A DNA stretch of 6,673 nucleotides from SKLM01 sp964450435 (GTDB lineage: Bacteria; Chloroflexota; Anaerolineae; B4-G1): assembly GCA_964450435.1 (NCBI GenBank), contig CAYVCX010000103.1:1-6673 (forward strand). The letters run 5' to 3'. Of the stretch, positions 4,672-6,673 are shown one piece after another. Under the pieces are notes generated by a model that saw only the letters and a program-made list of their open reading frames with translations, had not been told where the DNA came from and did not search any database. A program made the translations under genes and the position numbers. Numbering within the stretch: position 1 is the stretch's first letter; each line of letters starts with the position of its first letter.

Positions 4672-6333
4672 CTATTCGGTCGGGATCGTCTTGTAGGTGA
4701 GATCCGTGTCCACCCCCTGCTGTCGCCGGTAGTGGCGGTACCCGAAGTAGATCACGCCGCTGACTGCGATGGCACCCAAGATGTACATGGCGGAAAGCGG
4801 GTCGTTCGTCCCGTATCGGCCGTCGGTGAGGTACAGGAAGAACATGATCGCGAAGTAGATCACGCCCAACGCGCCGGACACCGTGATCACTGGGATGCCA
4901 AACAGCTTGTACTTGGAGATCGGTGAATCCTCGTAGATCTTTCGCGTCGTCTTCAGGTAGGGGAACAGCATGCCCGCAACCGTGCTGCCGCAGAAGGCGA
5001 TAGACGTCATAAAAGGCATGTCAAGGGTCAGCCGAGCGAAGCCAGTGAAGAAGTAGAGCCAGCCCATGATGACCATACCGATGAAACAGATGGTGATCGC
5101 GACGAACGGCGCCCCCCAACGCCGGGACACCTTGGCGACAAAGCCAGGAAGCATCCGGTCGTATGACATGGCGAACATGACCCGCGTCGACATCACCATG
5201 TTGTTCGTTGGCCAGATCCAGAACCAGGCGTTCAGGCCGATGGCGATCCACAGCCACAGCCACGGACTCTTGCTCAGAGACATCAAGAAGAGCCCGTAGT
5301 AGGGTGCGGCCGGCATGTCCCCTATGTCGCCGCCAGCCCAGAGGAAGTTCGAGGAGGTGAAGAACTGGTTTCCGATGCGGGAGATCAACAGCCACACGAA
5401 CCCTGCGCAGACAACCATTGAGAATAGGTTGCCGCCCCAGAACATCTTGATCGAGTTCTTGAACTGCTTCGCGCCCCCAATCTCTCCCACCAGCGTGCCG
5501 GTCCAGGCAACGTACATGAAGGTGTACGCCAGGGCCGGTCCGATCAGGAAGCTGGGGCCCACTCTGGTCTGGGACAGAGGCACCGCTCGGTAGCCCTGTG
5601 CCCGCGCCATGTCCAAGATCTGTTGATAGGCCTGGCCGTCGCCCCAGTCAAGGGTGCTCGCCATGAAGGTATTGAACCCCTGCTGGAAGGCGGTCGACGA
5701 CGTCGCCAAGAGCATGATTGCCCACGTGGCGATCGCAACCACCCCGATCCAGAAGCACCAGCGCTGCAGGCGCGCGTAGAACTTCATGCCGAAGACCATC
5801 ACCATATAGGCAAAGCAGATGTAGAAGATGTAGAACCACCATGTGCCAACTGTGGTTGATAGCCAGACAGCGAACTGGGTCAGGGCTGGGATGTTCAGGA
5901 TGTTGCCAAGGCTGATGAACAGCGGCGCCGCTACCATGCTGGACCCGGGCGCAACGTTCGATGCCATGTAGAACCAGGGCCCAAATAGGAGCGGAGTGAA
6001 GACGAGTATGTAGCCCCAGAAGCCTCCAAACGTTCGGCTCTGCCACACGTAGTCGCCCCCTGCACGGGGCATCAGGGAGGTCAGCATGGCGTACACCGTA
6101 AACATGGGAAGGAACGCCAGACAGACCATAACGATCCCAAGAGGAATGTTGGCTTCGGGCCACGGGTAGCAGACGGAGTACGTCAGTGCGGCGGCGACGA
6201 CGATTGAGTCGGCGTAGACTCCATAGACGAATCCGTCGAAGACTGAGAACGCTCGTACGAGTCCGGACGATTTGCGTAGGAAGAGGCCGGCCTTGTCTCG
6301 AGCCCCAGCCTTCGCGACTGCCTCGGTATTCAT
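4672..6333 (-). CDS. APC superfamily permease (amino acid/polyamine/organocation transporter)
   Basis: This is a polytopic inner-membrane secondary transporter of 553 residues, a usual size for APC permeases, with about 12 to 14 hydrophobic segments. The short N-terminal tail is charged and cytoplasmic-looking; the first membrane segment (about residues 30-53) follows SGLVRAFSVFDG, which resembles the APC TM1 entry. Residues 89-95 read PRAGGDY, a typical APC motif after TM2. GEIGGAKQFKNSIK near 283-296 corresponds to the conserved loop that usually reads GE.KNP..., and STRVMFAMSYDRMLP near 382-396 matches the R..(Y/F)A.(A/S).D..LP motif. The C-terminus is hydrophilic (YRHYRRQQG...). The start at 6333 is chosen over an in-frame ATG at 6372 because AAAGGAGG (6347-6340) lies 6 nt upstream of it. 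The substrate cannot be read from sequence; amino acids or amines are the family norm. It is first in the minus-strand gene series, 126 nt from the phosphoesterase gene. Confidence 0.9.
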   Translation of the reverse strand: MNTEAVAKAGARDKAGLFLRKSSGLVRAFSVFDGFVYGVYADSIVVAAALTYSVCYPWPEANIPLGIVMVCLAFLPMFTVYAMLTSLMPRAGGDYVWQSRTFGGFWGYILVFTPLLFGPWFYMASNVAPGSSMVAAPLFISLGNILNIPALTQFAVWLSTTVGTWWFYIFYICFAYMVMVFGMKFYARLQRWCFWIGVVAIATWAIMLLATSSTAFQQGFNTFMASTLDWGDGQAYQQILDMARAQGYRAVPLSQTRVGPSFLIGPALAYTFMYVAWTGTLVGEIGGAKQFKNSIKMFWGGNLFSMVVCAGFVWLLISRIGNQFFTSSNFLWAGGDIGDMPAAPYYGLFLMSLSKSPWLWLWIAIGLNAWFWIWPTNNMVMSTRVMFAMSYDRMLPGFVAKVSRRWGAPFVAITICFIGMVIMGWLYFFTGFARLTLDMPFMTSIAFCGSTVAGMLFPYLKTTRKIYEDSPISKYKLFGIPVITVSGALGVIYFAIMFFLYLTDGRYGTNDPLSAMYILGAIAVSGVIYFGYRHYRRQQGVDTDLTYKTIPTE

Positions 6334-6673
6334 GTCAAGCCTCCTTTGGTCACTCAGTGCGAATGCACTCACCTGTCGTCAACCGACAGAGTGTGCGCAC
6401 GGTCGGTCACCCGGCGGTTTTGGCGCCCTAGCCACTTGCTGGACCTTACGAGCACCACTCCGCGAGCAAGGCCGACAGGTTCAACCTCTCAGCGGTGCGG
6501 AACTGACTCTCTCTTGTGTGTCGCGTTCAGATCACCCCCTTGCGTCCGTTCCCTCGTGGCGCTCGCGTTGAAGTTGGTCTGCGGAGGCTCGTCAGCCGTT
6601 GTTGAGCCCAAGAGTGATCCATCCACGGGCACCACCTGCCTGAAGAACCATCCCGATGTGAACCGTCGCTAAG
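6334..6673 (-). other. Leader and upstream region of the permease gene, no convincing gene
   Basis: About 340 bases up to the window edge hold no open frame I believe on either strand. The region is the 5' leader and presumably the promoter of the permease. I do not see a convincing -35/-10 pair. It does contain the permease ribosome binding site (6347-6340) and a set of short inverted and direct repeats between 6356 and 6487. A 26-codon open stretch on the minus strand ending in TGA at 6594-6592 could be the tail of an upstream gene but is too short to judge. Confidence 0.5.
6356..6389 (-). promoter_or_regulatory. Two adjacent inverted repeats in the permease leader
   Basis: On the + strand 6373-6389 is CTGTCG-TCAAC-CGACAG, a perfect 6-bp inverted repeat with a 5-nt spacer. 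6356-6369 is AGTGC-GAAT-GCACT, a perfect 5-bp repeat with a 4-nt spacer. They sit 3 nt apart and end 8 nt before the permease ribosome binding site. As DNA they could be operator half-sites; as RNA two small hairpins next to the ribosome binding site. The minus-strand words CTGTCGG and GGTTGA recur about 90-100 bases upstream (6478-6472 and 6486-6481), which mildly favours a regulator binding repeated sites. Such short repeats also arise by chance in GC-rich DNA. Confidence 0.25.

Noticed and set aside
6346..6672. Plus-strand frame of 108 codons over the permease leader.
   Set aside because: Low-complexity Arg/Ser/Thr/Cys composition, no ribosome binding site, and no recognisable motif; it begins on top of the permease ribosome binding site.
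6592..6673. Minus-strand open stretch at the right edge (about 26 codons, ending GLNNG then TGA) that might be the C-terminus of an upstream gene.
   Set aside because: Too short to identify, third-position base use is mixed, and another frame is also open nearby, so a real gene end cannot be claimed.
1..6673. tRNA or rRNA genes, CRISPR arrays, insertion sequences or phage genes.
   Set aside because: I saw no regularly spaced repeats, no transposase or integrase motifs, no terminal inverted repeats around a gene, and no recognisable tRNA-like fold.

Overview
The window is GC-rich by eye and carries five consecutive genes, all on the minus strand and so read right to left. Each gene, started where chosen here, has a purine-rich GGAG/GGAGG-type ribosome binding site. 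This fits a bacterium (or an archaeon using Shine-Dalgarno initiation) with GC-rich DNA. A tungsten- or molybdenum-type aldehyde:ferredoxin oxidoreductase suggests anaerobic or microaerobic life. A member of Chloroflexota or another uncultured subsurface lineage is only a guess, because nothing in the window fixes the taxon.

Layout in transcription order: (1) 6673-6334, a leader with no convincing gene but several short inverted and direct repeats; (2) 6333-4672, a polytopic amino-acid/polyamine/organocation (APC) superfamily permease; (3) 4671-4546, an intergenic stretch holding a perfect 17-bp hairpin; (4) 4545-3583, a calcineurin-like metallophosphoesterase; (5) 3549-2794, a nucleotidyltransferase-fold protein resembling the AbiEii/DUF6036 type; (6) 2768-2316, a small GlcG/HbpS (DUF336) protein; (7) 2128-255, an aldehyde ferredoxin oxidoreductase split into two reading frames at a run of eight G (C on the + strand); (8) 254-1, no firm gene, with a possible promoter and perhaps the start of another minus-strand gene.

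The phosphoesterase, nucleotidyltransferase and GlcG genes lie 33 and 25 nt apart and probably form one transcript. The permease upstream and the oxidoreductase downstream are separated from them by 126 and 187 nt, so their co-transcription is uncertain. A plausible but unproven reading is a catabolic locus: a transporter imports an amino acid or similar organic nitrogen compound, and the oxidoreductase removes an aldehyde formed from it while reducing ferredoxin. The metallophosphoesterase and nucleotidyltransferase do not fit this scheme and may be a separate functional pair.

The most notable feature is the split oxidoreductase. The G8 tract is followed after 6 nt by a 7-bp GC-rich stem-loop, which is the geometry of a -1 programmed frameshift signal. 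A homopolymer miscount or a phase-variable tract explains the break equally well or better.
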